Source: Pseudofabraea citricarpa
Taxonomy: Eukaryota > Ascomycota > Leotiomycetes > Helotiales > Dermateaceae
Length of the DNA stretch: 64,000 nucleotides
Direction of reading: 5' to 3'
NCBI GenBank assembly: GCA_029641185.1
Contig: JAPWGK010000018.1
Coordinates: 434,001-498,000 of the forward strand
Notes under the pieces: generated by a model
Database searches by the model: none
What the model saw: only the letters and a program-made list of their open reading frames with translations
Told to the model about the DNA's origin: nothing
Program-made: the position numbers and the translations under genes
Shown here: one piece after another, positions 35,464 through 47,523 of the stretch
Position numbering within the stretch: position 1 is the stretch's first letter
Layout: each line of letters opens with the position of its first letter

Positions 35464-36018
35464 CTTACCATTGAAATTGCGATGTACAACCACACCCGTA
35501 TCCGCCATCTCAAGAGAAAAGCTTATCGAAACAACCCTTCGCAAGCTCTGAATATAGCAGTCGAGGCAGCAACAAACTCCGGAGAAAGCAGGAAAACAAA
35601 AGACAATAAAACAGGATATCCAGGGATCCCCCCTTTGCATATTGCATGCACGGGCGCACAACTTACGAAATGCCACGAGGCAGAAGGGAAAGACAGAAGA
35701 AGGCAAAGCGAACACTTCCCTTTTCCATTCCATTCTCTTTCCTGTTCTGTCCTTCCCCAGCGTAAGAATTTAGAGTTGGAAACACGTACTTCGTACCTTA
35801 CCTGTTTTTGCCTGTCTTGACTCTTGACCTCATCTATAGCCAGGATACACATGTTTGTGATGCCCTCTAGTAGTCCAAAGCATGTCAGGAATAGAAACGC
35901 ACACACGAGAATGTTTGGATGACGGATGATGGATGACAGATGATACACAGTACAAATGTAACCTGCCCAAACAAAGAAAAAATCCCACCAACTCCCCCGT
36001 GTATGAGGATCGCCGCGA

Positions 36019-36050
36019 CATCTGGCATCTGGCATCTGGCATGTGGCATC
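36019..36050. repeat. (ATCTGGC)n repeat
   Basis: Four units, one with a G for C change. Confidence 0.85.
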
Positions 36051-37327
36051 TATCTGACAAGGCACGGCAACCGCAGTACGTACCGCAGTTGAAAACCCCC
36101 CTTCCCCTTCCCCTTCTCGCATGATCCATACATATATGTACGGTATTAAGAAAATCCCAGAGAGCAAGAAAGGAAAAAAGAGGACCAGACAGATCAGATC
36201 TGCTTAAAGACAGCAAGACGAAACGACTGACTACGTTGTTGTTCTATATGGGTCGGTCGGTTCGGTGGGTGGGTACTTTCTACGTTCTACTTTCTACTCG
36301 ACACCTACATAATATATATGCATTCATGCATCTATCCATCTATCCATCTATGTATGTGCATATGTATGTATGTAAACATGATCGACCTTCTCTGGATAAT
36401 CACCACCCATCTGTCTTTGGCTCTATTTCACCTGGGTACAGTCAGTCTAGTCTGTACGTGTGTGGACGATAGTAAGTCAGTCGTAGTAGGTAGGCGAGTA
36501 GCACAAGTAGAGATCAGTCTACCCACAGAGAGAGAAAGGGAGAAACCAGATCAGCAAAGTCTGGAAAAGAAAAGAGAAGAAAGAAAAGCGAAAAGAAGCC
36601 AAAGGGCGGGGAAGAAAAGAAGGGATTGGAAAAGATGTCACGGATAATTAATTTATGCTCAGAGCAAGGACAGAATGAAAGTTCCTAGGTGCCTCGCAAA
36701 AAGATTGTCGATAAGCCACAACAACTTCACTCCAACAGACAGCCAGACAGAGATATAGTTTGGAGGCAAGTGATTAGCTTATTTAATTCCTTCACGTTGC
36801 TTCACTGGATTCAATTTATTCAATTCTTTGATTTTTTGCTCTTCTGAACTCTCACTACACTACCCTTAACTCTACAGCCCCCGTCGACTGCAAAGGTAAG
36901 GTAAAGGGTAAAGGCTGTTGATCTGATCTGACCTGACCGATCGATCAACCATGTCAAGAACTCCTCCGACCCCACAGCAATGCTTTGTTGTGCCATGAAT
37001 CCCCTGTTCGTTTGGTATGACCAGGTGGGGAAAAACAGAAAGAAAGAAAAAGATTACGCAAACATCAATAGAGAAAGGGCTGAGGGGATACAGACACGCT
37101 TTCACCCTCACTCCCCTTGGCGTGGCGTAATGGCCACGACTAAGATGGACCATCCCACCCAGTTCGTATGTATCGCATCGAGAAAAGACCATAAATCCCT
37201 TATTTGCACAAGGCCTTCAACGGTGATTGAACCATCTCGCCGTCTTTATCCCCGCTACAGACAGTTTTTCTCCTCTTCCTCAGGCTACCGCGAGGCTAGA
37301 AACGCAAACTCATAAACATTGATCACC

Positions 37328-39935
37328 TCATGCCAAATAGCCAAGCTCATCATCTTCAAGACGCTCGAGGTACTCCTTCTCCAGCAAGATATCAATGCAC
37401 TTCTTGATATCGGGGATCTTTGGGATAAAACGGGATTTGATCTGACTGATGGTCTCGCTGACAAGATTGGTGTGCTTCATATGCTTACGGGCCTTCATGA
37501 TACGCACAATAGCAGACTAGATAGGTTAGCAAGTTGCACAGCATGGATAGCAAACGAGTTCCACATACCTGCATCAATAGCTTTCTGTCCTCCTCGATGG
37601 TCTTGTGGGTTTCGTCGGACTCCTGCTTCTGTTCTGATTTGACACCGATATTCAAGTTTACACGAATCTTCTTGCTCTTAAACTCGTAATTCAAGTTGAA
37701 GGTCTTGCCGGGGGAGGGCTTTCCATCAGGTGGGCTCATAGTAAGAACCTTTGCCTTCAAGAAGATACCTAACGCTGGGTCAAGATATTCAGTGCTTAGT
37801 TGTGTAGCCTTGACAATGTCATCATAGCTGTTGGAATCCTTCTCATTAAAGAGCAACAAGACGGCCATTTGGTATGTTGAAACCTGGAATGTGTATGGGA
37901 CCTTGGAAGCCTTGCAGTAGTTAACCTTGACTTCACCCTTGCAGAGTTGCCATAACCAGGTAAGCTTTCGGCCGTTGTGCTTTTGGCTGTAGAAGTTTTG
38001 GAAACGCTCGTATGCCTTAGTGATCTCTGCCGGTGGTGTGAAGTCGGTATTGGGTGGCGACAATGGCCACATACCGGTGCCAAGAATAGCGTATGTAGCG
38101 TCGATGCCTTTGTCTCCTGAGCCGTCTACGAGATTTGCCTCGAATTCTTTATAACCAGTGTTTAAATCCTTAGAGATCTGAATATCCTGGAACATGCGTT
38201 GAAGTTTGTTGGTGTATTCAAAACCACAAGCCTCCTTCAATTTGCTGATCATGCTTGTCTCTGCATCGTCAGATGATGAGTTGGTGTTTACCAATCTTCG
38301 TGCCAAGAACTTTCCGTAAAACTTCTGGAAAACATCCTTGTCCTCGATGTATTTGAAAACGATCATAAGTTGTGAAAGAGTGTTCTCAACATCGCTTTCT
38401 TCGGCACCTCCTGCACTCTTCTTCAACAAACTGTCACTATACTTTGCAAGAAGTTCAGGTGACTTGCTGGTGGAATCCTTGCAGATCTCGTTGCGGTTGA
38501 CGAATTCTTTGCATGCGTTATCAAGAGATCTCGTAAACTCTGGCTCGTCTCGGAAGGCTTTCTTGACAAGGCTTTGGTATTGTGCGTGAACCTCGAGAAG
38601 TGCATCAACATAGACCTTAGGCTCAAGCTTGTCTGCATCTGCTGCAACTTTGGAGACAGATGCAAGACCAGCCTTTCGGACATGTGCTTCGAATTTGGTA
38701 CGAAGAGGCTCAAGACCGTCGGCAATTCTTGCAAGAAGCAAGTACATTCGGTGCATGTCATCTACACGATCATTGTCCAAAAGGACTTGGAATTCATCGC
38801 GAAGTAGCGCGGAGTGATCAGCAATGAGAGCTGCGTTACAAGCTTTTCTTAGGGGGAGAACGATATCTGGGTGCAGATACATTGTAACTCGTTGCTCTTC
38901 CTCATCCAAACGTGTCTCGGCCTTCTTCATGTACTCAACGATGCTGTTCTCGGCAACGAACTGCTTGGACTCGGCTTGGTAAAATGCCTTGGTAGCCTCT
39001 AAGAATGGTCGTTCGAAATGGAATCGATAAACATCGAGGGTGGATTTGGTTGGGTCAGCCTCATCCAAGCCAAGAGAGACGAAGGAGTCAACGATGCTCT
39101 TGATCTGGCTATGCTCAATCGTCTCGCCATGACGCTGCTTTTCTACCATCTTCAAAACCGCTGCCATAACTTTGCCGTTGACCTCGCTGAACAGAGTCAA
39201 TCGCCACTGGACCAGATGTAGTGTGTAGACATCGTAGATATTCTTCTTTCCTTCTTCCATCTCTCGCTTGACCCAATGTCTGTTAAGGTATCGGAAGAGA
39301 TGGTTGACATACTTGGCGGCCGTAGTGTATCTATCCCACTCGCGGATGTAGAATGTCAGGAGTGCTTCATCAGAATGCTTCTTTGATTCGTTCACAAGGC
39401 CAGTCAAGTAGTTGTTGAGATAAGTGATAAGGTTCTGGTAAAGATCTTCTCCGAGAAGGTGTGCTGTATAGCAGGTCAGCACCGCATGTTCATCTCTTTC
39501 GCTCCAATAACCTACCTCCCCGATGTGCTCCACCAATAACTCCTTGGTTGCTATTGCTAACTGCCTTTTGTGATGTGCAGAAGTTGTGTACAGCTCTGTT
39601 GAGTCGCACGAGGTCAGCGTTGGGTTAGTAGGAAGGGTTCGTGATGCTCACGTGTAGACGCCCATATACTGTAAACATCCAAGTCAGTACGTGCCCAGAA
39701 CTCAAGCACGGGGCAAGGCTTACAGTGTTCATATCGATTCCATCTTGAAGGCTGATCATGATCCGTGATACACCTGCCTCCAAATACTTCCATCTGCGCA
39801 AAGTTAGTTTACCCCACATCCAAACTCCAACCGCCGTGACAGCGCAAGTGAATGAACTCACGTTGCGTCCAGGTCCTCTCGGTTAGGCACCGGAGGCATG
39901 CGCTCTTTCGTGGTGGTTTGCATGGTGACCGACAT
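37328..39935 (-). CDS. CUL1: cullin-1 (CDC53/CulA), scaffold of SCF ubiquitin ligases
   Basis: Six exons on the minus strand: 39862-39935, 39724-39793, 39652-39668, 39516-39595, 37569-39463 and 37328-37516, giving 774 aa. It bridges SKP1/F-box proteins and the RING protein RBX1 in nucleus and cytoplasm. The N-terminal repeats bear [15 protein letters not shown], and the middle contains [12 protein letters not shown]. The cullin-homology domain spans about 400-650 ([39 protein letters not shown]). The C-terminal winged helix carries [17 protein letters not shown], with the NEDD8 acceptor Lys at about 720, and ends [10 protein letters not shown]. Exon 3 is only 17 nt (encoding YMGVY and part of Thr) and is required for conservation. 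An in-frame second Met lies at codon 5. No defect is seen. It is the last gene of a run of five minus-strand genes. Confidence 0.95.
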
Positions 39936-40910
39936 GCTCAAGATCGATGTGGCGTGGTCGAAGAGGTCAGAGTCGTGTTTCGAGATACCCGCCCTGCACG
40001 CAGAAGACAAGATCAAGACCGGACACTACGGGTGCGTGAAAAGAGAAACAGCTGTGCGAAGCAAACGCCTGGGGGCGGATGGCTCGTCTTAAAGGTAGAT
40101 CGAAGGTAGAGTCCCTTCCGGAAGGCACACGAGCGAGTCGCAGAACCTTGAGGGCCGCGAGTGAACTCGATGATGGCAGATCCGCCGGACCTTCGCGAAG
40201 TAAGAAGAAGAAATGTACTTAGGGTACCAGCATCAAAGGTATGAGTATAGTCCTCTGCTGGAGGCTGAGAGGGGACGTCGCGGGTTGAGGATGGTTTTGG
40301 ACGCGAGAGTAGATTAGGATGATATTCGTGATACAGCACAATCATCAGCCTTCTTTGGCTTAGGCAGCGGATCGGCCGTGCCTGGCGCCTAGCGCCTGGC
40401 TAGAGGCACGCCAGGGTGACGGAAGCAACATGCCGGCGTGGATATAGTAACAACGACGCGGACGCGTTGGCCGAGCGTGTTCATTGTTGAGTAGTGAATG
40501 TACTGGGCTGCAGCGTGAATAGCAGGAGCCAGCTTGAACATAATGGCAATATTCTCGACGTGCTTGCTCATAACCGATTCTGATGGTGATTTCGTTGCAT
40601 GATGATAATCGAATTGCTCTGGTGCATGTATTGTTATAATAAGACTAAATCAAAATACTGTATAAACGACCTTAAACTTCCTACTTTTTTATTTAGACCC
40701 CGGTCTATCTATATTTATTCCCTTTTGTCTTCCAACAAGCTAGCGAGTGGAGTTGCACAGTCTATCCAACTCAATTCTAGCAAGTCCAAATTTCATAATT
40801 GATCAACTATATAGGTTTGCCTATCTTACAAGACCCATAAGTCAGCTTTGGACAACCCAAATCTACTTGTAGATTGTAATTACAAAATCATTTACAAATC
40901 ATCAGCCAAA
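39936..40910. other. divergent intergenic region, CUL1 / cupin
   Basis: No gene supported. Promoters of CUL1 (leftward) and the cupin gene (rightward). The right half is A/T-richer, with T-rich tracts at about 40640-40730. Confidence 0.6.
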
Positions 40911-41585
40911 ATGACTCGTCTCAATCTCGCACCACTCGCCACTCTGCAAGTGTCCCGTCACCAGATCCCGCCTCACAATCTCATCCCGAACACATCCATC
41001 CAGAATCGACCTCTCCTAATCTACCACTCCTGTATCCCCTCCTCTGCTTCAGCCTCAAGCATTGAATCCCATTTGAAATCTGTGGATGTTGTGACTCCCC
41101 AATGGCGGTACACAATGTACAGCACTACACATTTCCACAGCATAACCCATGAGGTTCTCTGCATTTCGTCTGGCAAGGCTAAGTTATGTAAGTGTCCGGC
41201 TTTTTTCTTTTTCTTCTTTACCCTAGAGAACGAGACCCTTTTTTATGACCAAATTACCTATATGGTAGATAAGATCTTGGAACTCTCATAAAGCCTGATA
41301 TTGATACCCGCGTCAGGTTTTGGCGGCGAAGCCAACCCATCACGAGTTGAAGCATTCGTTACGAGAGGCGATGTCGTTATTATCCCCGCAGGAGTAGGTC
41401 ACCGACTTCTCGAAGATGTCGATGGTAAGTTTGAAATGGTAGGAAGTTACCCAAAAGGCAAGAGCTGGGACATGTGTTACGGGACCCAGGAGGAAGAGGA
41501 CAAGATCAAGGCCATAAGCAATCTCAAATGGTTTGAGAAAGATCCGTTGTATGGAGACGAGGGTCCAATCTCGGAGAAAGACTAG
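40911..41585 (+). CDS. small cupin-domain protein (YjlB-like)
   Basis: Two exons, 40911-41187 and 41317-41585, giving 181 aa. The single cupin barrel is seen in HFHSITHEVLCISSGKAKLCFGG, the first cupin motif with His-x-His and a Glu, and in GDVVIIPAGVGHRLLED, the second motif with the conserved His. These residues usually hold one metal ion. The family resembles bacterial YjlB and related fungal cytosolic cupins of unknown substrate. The 129-nt intron (41188-41316) is long for this window and splits Cys between strands. The stop at 41583-41585 is followed by an ordinary 3' region converging with SRF1. The reaction cannot be assigned. Confidence 0.85.
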
Positions 41586-41911
41586 GTTACATGTCTATTG
41601 CGGGGTCCGGGGCACGCATAGCACAAATGTGGAGCCGCAAGATAACAATACACTTGTCGTAGATAAAAGACTGATTGTACAAATTTGACAAAAGAAAGAC
41701 ATTAATTCATTACTATTGCTACAGAAGACGGATGAGTTGCTTAGAGGCAACTTCCTATGTTCAATTCCCAACCGATAAACGCCATGCTTATTTTGCAATG
41801 CTGTTGTGTTATCTACCCATCCGATGCCCAAAGAAAACGCCGATAAGATGTCGACAATGTGATATCCAGACTATGTTGATAGTTTGGTTTAGTTTTAAAG
41901 GAACTATTTGA

Positions 41912-43352
41912 CTAATCGTTTTCTTCCCGTCCACCAACTCGCTCAACCAGCCTTTCCAAAGGGTTAGTATATCGCTTTACACAGCTGATAAGAAGACTTA
42001 CCTAAATATGCTGACTGCAAAAGTCAAACTCCATGCGATCAGAGCTAGCATCAAGATAGCACATAGGGTTTTCAGACGATGGCATAATGTCCCGTTGAAT
42101 GATGTGTTTCCAGCCGCGACACAACTGCTATCGTCGTCTGTTAAAGCTCCGAAAGCGAGTGCTAGATTTGAAGATTCAAAGATAATAAAGAATAGATCAA
42201 GAAGAACGAGGCGAATTTTGGCTCTAGGTGAACGTAACCCAAGTGGTTTCCCTGTATATTCGTCCCAGGTAATGTAAAATATGTAAGGAATGGCAACGGC
42301 ATCAACGGCCACTGCCATGACCGTGGATGAACCTTGGTGGTAGCCGTATTTGCTGGAAAGGTGATATACAGAAGATGACAGGCCAAGGGAAATTATGGAT
42401 GTTCCCAGGACTATTAGGCGGAATGTGAGTGGTACAAAGGGATGCATAAGAAGATTATTCTGATCCATGTTAGTATTACTGTAAACAGAGCAGCAAGGAA
42501 GCATACTTGGAAGCGCTTCAGGAATGTCTTTCTCTGCTTCTTATTATGCAATAGACCAAACATATTTTCTTGGGCTTCCCCGTCACCTAAATCTCCCCGC
42601 CATGGTTTCTCATATCCTGGGGTTTGTTGCCGTAGAAAAGTCTGGTCAACCTGCTTAGGATCCTCACCTAATGCGGGACCGTACATAGAGGATTTGATGA
42701 AGGTTCGCCATGGCGACGAAGTTGGTAAAGCTCCCGGAATTACTGGTTCGCCCTGCCTAGCATGGTCCCATTTTCGTCCAGGCACCGGTTCACGATGGCC
42801 ACCAAAGAATCCGGTCTCTTTCCTCCCTGGCACTCCTTGAGAGACGTCATCATATGGATCGATGTAACCATCTTGCGATATCCTCCTGTCGGTATGCGTT
42901 GGCGTGTAATGATGGTGAGCAGAATGTGCTCGCGATGGAGACGCAAGAAGCCCATCTGTAGGCTTTACGTGCGAAATATCATCATCTGCCTCGAACGAGT
43001 CGATCCAAGCTTCCAAGCCGTTAGCGCGCAGTCATACGATGATTCTTGAGAAAGATCACAACTCACAAGGAAGCGTTCTGACATCTCTCTGCGCCATTCG
43101 GTTTTCCGTCCGCGTGCTGGTCGTGGTCTGAGAATTCCGGGACGACGAAGAGTTGGCCTTTGGACGGTTGGCCTGCAAGGAGTCGTCTGCCCGCCTCTTG
43201 CCCTTGATGATGGCCTGCTCGGAAGACACAGTCGAGGAGTCGGATTGACGACTTCGAGGAGTGCGAATCTTTTCATTGTGGAGGATTTGGTGAGCCTCCA
43301 GCGATGACCCTTGGGTGCTCGCGGTCCGAGGTGCGACGTCTGAGGTCGCCAT
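41912..43352 (-). CDS. SRF1: SRF1-like regulator of phospholipase D, membrane protein
   Basis: Four exons on the minus strand: 43067-43352, 42507-43009, 42002-42459 and 41912-41951, giving 428 aa. The first about 260 residues are hydrophilic, Ser/Arg-rich and disordered. The C-terminal part holds several membrane segments: LIVLGTSIISLGLSSSVYHL, STVMAVAVDAVAIPYIFYITW, LLDLFFIIFESSNLALAFGAL and LCAILMLALIAWSLTFAV. The combination with WDEYTGKPLGLRSPRAK between segments is what I know from the fungal family named after yeast SRF1, linked to phospholipase D (SPO14) regulation. The function here is inferred from that family. The last exon is 40 nt, encoding LVERVGGREEND. The gene is divergent from the mitochondrial exchange gene. 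Confidence 0.82.
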
Positions 43353-44029
43353 GGATGATGGCTACTGGCGTCGAGCGGCTGGGCCAGTTTAATAAGACTC
43401 GGGAGAAGCGCTTGTCGTGTCGTTGAACACAGCAACGTGGTGTGCGGGGAGTGTGCGACGTACGGTACTCGTCAGGTGTACATGTCGAGCCCGTTGGATA
43501 TGTGAAGCCCAAGAGGAGTGAGGAGTGTTTTGCTGGCAGTCACCTCCTCGAGGCCTAGGATTTGTTTGAAAGGATTCCTAGCTTGTGCTTGTTTGTCGCG
43601 GCTCATCTCGTCCCAACATGATCCGCGATGAATTTCCCAGGTTCTGCACCGCCTCAATCTCCCAGCCTCTGTGGTCATTGCGTGGTGCGAATAAGCTTTG
43701 ACTGGGGGGGGGGGGGGGGGAAGGGGGGGCTGGTGGACGGAGGGCACTACAGTACGAGTACAGTAGGACTGGACTCTCGGAGGCTGCGATTTCTCGTAAG
43801 GTCATCAAGCAGATGTCTCAACCCTGCTGAATTTTCCCGGGCCTGGTCCCTTTCTCGAACGCGCTACTCCCCTGAACACCTGAATACCGTCAAGCCATCG
43901 ATTTGCGCATTCGAGAACGAGATCCCCATCCGCGAGAACCACCACTATTAGTTCGTGCAACGGCAATGATCTGACACACTCGCAACGAAGCTCAAGACAC
44001 CGTGCCGACCGGTCGTCCATCTTCATACG
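43353..44029. promoter_or_regulatory. divergent promoter region, SRF1 / mitochondrial K+/H+ exchange gene
   Basis: 677 bp between two divergent starts. Contains a run of 17 G at 43704-43720, then AA and seven more G, and a CAGTACGAGTACAGTA motif at about 43750. No coding frame is supported. Confidence 0.6.
43704..43729. repeat. poly-G tract
   Basis: 17 G followed by AA and 7 G on the + strand; a G-quadruplex is possible. Confidence 0.9.
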
Positions 44030-44919
44030 ATGCGCCTCCTTCTCCTTCCCATCTCGACCCGCCGCACTCTGATTTACTGCCAACGCCTCAAGGCCACCAC
44101 TCCCGCGCAGCAAACTTTCCTAGATAAGGGAACAGCAAAGGCTGCAGCGCTGTGGGCAGGTTGGGAGAAGAAGGAATCCGGCTGGCAGAAGAAGGTGGTG
44201 GATTACGGCAACAAGGCGCTGCAAAGAATACCATACGAGGAATGGGGATTGAAATCAATACCGCCCTTATCGGCTCGCAACAAGAGCGATGAACTATCCG
44301 GCAAGGAGAAAGTCGAGGTGTCGTTTCCCGCAAGTCTGATACCCGAGGAGAAGATCCCTGAGGTTCTGAGGATACTTGGGACCGAGAGACAAGCGCTACA
44401 TAGGAAGCGCATGATATACTCGTTCATCGGAATGCCCATCTCTGCGCCTGTTGCGCTTGTACCTATGTAAGCTCTGGATATCAGAGGCAGCGGCTCGCAA
44501 GCTAATCATCTCGCAGAATACCCAATCTCCCATTCTTCTATCTGGTCTACAGAGCTTGGTCGCACTGGAGAGCCTTATCCGGGTCTAAGCATATTGAGTT
44601 TCTGCTTGACAAGAAGCTCATATCTACCCAGCCATCTCAAATCCTTGACGAAATCTACTCGACTGGAGATCGACCTCTCGTTCATTCTAGTGATGCGAAG
44701 GAGACGTCGAAATCATCTTCTACCACCGAACCTGAGATAATGTTACTGCACAAATCCAATGGCAAACGCATTGCCAACGCCTTGAACATTCCGGAGTTGG
44801 AGGTTGAACTCGACAGAGCCGTATGGCAAGTCGAGAAGGCGTTAAAAGCCGAGGCAGAGCTCAAGCAGGAGAAGAAGGACCTAGACTCTGTAAATGCAGG
44901 GTCCAAGAAGTCAGAATAG
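44030..44919 (+). CDS. mitochondrial K+/H+ exchange-related protein (Mit_KHE1 family)
   Basis: Two exons, 44030-44466 and 44517-44919, giving 279 aa. The N-terminus (MRLLLLPISTRRTLIYCQRLKATT) is basic and hydrophobic as for import into mitochondria. Family segments are RIPYEEWGLKSIPP, FPASLIPEEKIPEVLRILGTERQALHRKRM, two membrane-type stretches (YSFIGMPISAPVALVP and the following IIPNLPFFYLVYRAWSHWRAL), and SKHIEFLLDK. In yeast, proteins of this family are linked to potassium/proton exchange across the inner membrane (YDL183C and relatives). The C-terminus is Lys/Glu-rich. The intron is 50 nt and clean. It lies 0.3 kb upstream of the FHIT gene on the same strand, with separate promoters likely. 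Confidence 0.85.
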
Positions 44920-45234
44920 AAGCTTTTTGGCATAGATTGCCGTGTCTAATTATGTATATTAAAGCAACGCGTAGATCAATAAATCTCAAATCTGTAGACG
45001 TTACGTACTCCGCTGCCAAGTGCTTGTTGTAAGACAATCCCATTCACTTCAAACTGAGCCGTGTATGGTTCACCAGGTTGTGGAACAAGGATGATTTTTA
45101 GCGCGAGCTGGCCAACCCAACCAAATGCTGCTTTCGCTTCAGTTCCTTGACCATCACTCCACCTCTTCCTGCTCTGCCCACGATATCTCGATCACATCTG
45201 TTTGACGAGCCGGACAATTGGAGAATAATCTGAT
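44920..45234. other. intergenic, promoter of the FHIT-type gene
   Basis: 315 bp. No gene or notable repeat seen. Confidence 0.6.
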
Positions 45235-46028
45235 ATGATCTTGCGGCCCCTAAGACGAACACCCCGCCTCGTTTGTCAACCGAGAGGCATCATGACCTCT
45301 TCCTCACCACCTCCTATACACTTCGGGCCTTTTGAGGTCACCGACCAGGTATGTAACCTTAACCTCATCCCAAGTTTCGACGCTCTGCCATGGCTATGGG
45401 ATTCAGATCCCATCCCAATTGAACGGCTCTTTTGGGTCCCGTGACCAGTCCAATAACAAAAGCTAGGTATTCTACAACACACCCTTATCATGTGCTCTGG
45501 TGAACATCAAGGTAAGAAGACTCCAGAACCTGCATGTTCCTTTTTGATTCGACGCACGAAGTTGACATGCTCAAGCCTTTACTGCCTGGTCACGTCCTCG
45601 TGATTCCGCACCGACAGGTGCAGAGAATGACTGAGCTCACACTGCCCGAGGTGACGGATCTATTCAGCACTGTACAAAAAGTGCAAAAGATGCTCGCGGG
45701 CAACTACTTTCCGGATGGGAGACCGGAAGAGGGTAGTTTCAATATTGCTATTCAGGATGGCAAGGATGCCGGCCAGACAGTACCGCATATGCATTGCCAT
45801 ATCATCCCTAGAATGAAGGACACCAACGTAGGCGACGAGATCTACGGGCGTTTGGCTAGCGAGGAAGGCAATGTCGGTGGGGGACTTTGGGATATGCAGA
45901 GGCCGATACAGGCGGGAAAGTTTCCTCGCATCGAAGATGACGCCAGGGAGCCGAGGAGCAAAGAGGCAATGATAGAGGAGGCTGCGTACTTCAGAGAGAG
46001 GATGAATCGACTGGAAGGAAGTTCTTGA
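45235..46028 (+). CDS. HNT2: FHIT-type histidine-triad hydrolase (Ap3A/Ap4A hydrolase, HNT2)
   Basis: Three exons, 45235-45348, 45467-45511 and 45576-46028, giving 203 aa. It hydrolyses diadenosine polyphosphates such as Ap3A to AMP and ADP. The signature histidine triad is QTVPHMHCHIIPR (His124, His126, His128). Other family blocks are HFGPFEVTDQVFYNTPLSCALVNIKPLLPGHVLVIPHR and FNIAIQDGKDAGQ. The protein is longer than human FHIT, with an acidic insert before the C-terminus, as usual in fungi. Exon 2 is a 45-nt, 15-codon exon. Two starts are possible: 45235, with an Arg-rich extension that could target mitochondria, or 45292 (MTSSSPPP). Confidence 0.9.
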
Positions 46029-46741
46029 ATACCGTAATATACTCCATAGTAAGCCACCTTTTCCGAGACCAAGACGGGGAAAGCTGATGTGCAGGCTTGA
46101 TATATCCAGATTTAGATTCGTAAATTTTTGCTAGGTTGAGATTTAATTCGAGACGACCACTTCAACTAGAATATAAAAGAAACACACTACGTGGCTTGTA
46201 TACAATGAGCATTTGAAATATCATGTCAAAAACAAGCGGGTACACGCCATCGTTCATGTGGCTGTCTTTCTTCGAAACCCATTTTCATTTCGCTTCAGGG
46301 TCAACACCTCAACGCCTCAGACACTTATTCAGAAGCACTTACGGGCGTCCTTGCTTTAATGTCCTTGGTTGAACAGCTCTGATCAAATCCACGGAATTAT
46401 GTTTGATCGGTGCTGAAATTTAGTCAAGCCAAAGTTTTCATCTCTTTCATATTATTCGTTAGGTTGACTAACATCAAATTCTGACTGCGAAGAAGACGGT
46501 GCGTGTGTTGACCCTTCATTATGGTGAAACTTTGCAATCTGAGTTGTCAACATGCAACAAATACACTATCAGAACATTTTACACGCAAAGCCATCACACA
46601 ATTTGGTAGAGTTGATCTTTCTGCATGTCTGAGGTTATATGGCAAAACTCGTGGTGATATTCAAGACGGTGTCCAATCTTCAGCATGTCAATGCTCTGGA
46701 GGATCGAGATCACATCGAAGCTTAGATTTGACGGAACTTAA
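46029..46741. other. intergenic region
   Basis: No gene supported. Short frames only; the right end borders the codon-like tract at 46742. Confidence 0.5.
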
Positions 46742-47523
46742 ACTTCACCATGTCCTCGGCACCGTTACAATAATAACTCGCACCTCGGTTTTTTCTTCAC
46801 CGCGCTACAATTCGATACTGCAATTAGAAAACCTCTAAATTTCCATCCCAAAGGTCTCGAACATGAAAGCGACCGCGAGAGAAGACAATCTGAATTCGAG
46901 GTCAGACAGATACGGTTGCACTCGCTGAAAGAGAAGACACGCAGATTTGGCACATGAAAGATGCGATTGGCGAATCTCTGCTCCTGCAGCCTCCACTCTC
47001 CACATCCCAAAGATGGGGAAAGGAAACATGCAATTCCGTAACCAGATCTCCTTGGTCGGCTTCGCAGCCAGATCTCAAAGAGGAGCGGTTGAAACTGCTT
47101 CCGCTACCCAGTCCGAGCACACCACACCCAGGTTTCACACAGCAGGTAGGCTAGCACAGAAGAGGTTTCCAGCGCGAAAGATGATTGGTCGCCGTTTCAC
47201 GCTGGCCAGACCACGAGTACGGAAGTCGTCAACCGGGCAGAGCTCAGCGGAGAATATCTTCTGGATCGACATGCACGTACGCAGCCGCAGCTGCACAAAC
47301 TTCAGATGATACAATAAGCGAGCGTCGCTTCTATCCGCCTCAGGGACAACCCAACCTTGGACCGGGGGCAGGCCTCTTCACGCTGTATCGTCCGATGGCA
47401 ACAGGAAATGCCTTGTGCAAACAAAACACCAAAAGCGGAATGATTGCGAATTTTTCCAGATGGATCGAGGTTTTGGGACTGGTAATGTGCCAGAAAGGCC
47501 GAGCCTCGATGAGTTGGTAGCTT
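46742..47523 (+). pseudogene. codon-like tract with shifting frames, possible broken or unpredicted gene
   Basis: Protein-like sequence passes through successive + strand frames: 46742-46955 (containing ALQFDTAIRKPLNFHPKG and EFEVRQIRLHSLKEK), then about 46898-47149 (DTQIWHMKDAIGESLLLQPP, DLKEERLKLLPLPSP), then 47150-47315 (KDDWSPFHAGQTT, LSGEYLLDRHARTQPQLHKL), then 47310-47523 (ending QMDRGFGTGNVPERPSLDEL-VA and a TGA). Each piece has a balanced, charged composition unlike random frames, but I found no standard splice sites that join them. I recognise no family. It could be a gene with unusual introns, a pseudogene carrying small insertions or deletions, or chance. A competing open frame (46947-47309) overlaps the middle. 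Low confidence. Confidence 0.3.

Larger units (their letters stand above)
32210..37327. other. 5.1-kb intergenic region rich in simple repeats
   Basis: The longest gene-free stretch of the window. Frames of up to about 220 codons occur (for example 33690-34358 + and 35523-36167 -), but they lie in CACA-rich repeats or have erratic composition and no recognisable domain. Holds GTAGGG and TGTAGCC arrays, CA-rich sequence, CACAT, ATCTGGC and CTAT/GTAT repeats, and a perfect 18-bp palindrome at 35446-35463. A non-coding transcript cannot be excluded. Confidence 0.6.

Noticed and set aside
35523..36167. Open frame of 214 codons on the minus strand with hydrophobic stretches
   Set aside because: Composition is irregular with many Cys and Trp and no family resemblance; it probably arises from pyrimidine-rich DNA.
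46521..46838. 105-codon + strand frame before the codon-like tract
   Set aside because: Composition is not convincingly protein-like and it does not connect to the following segments in a consistent way.
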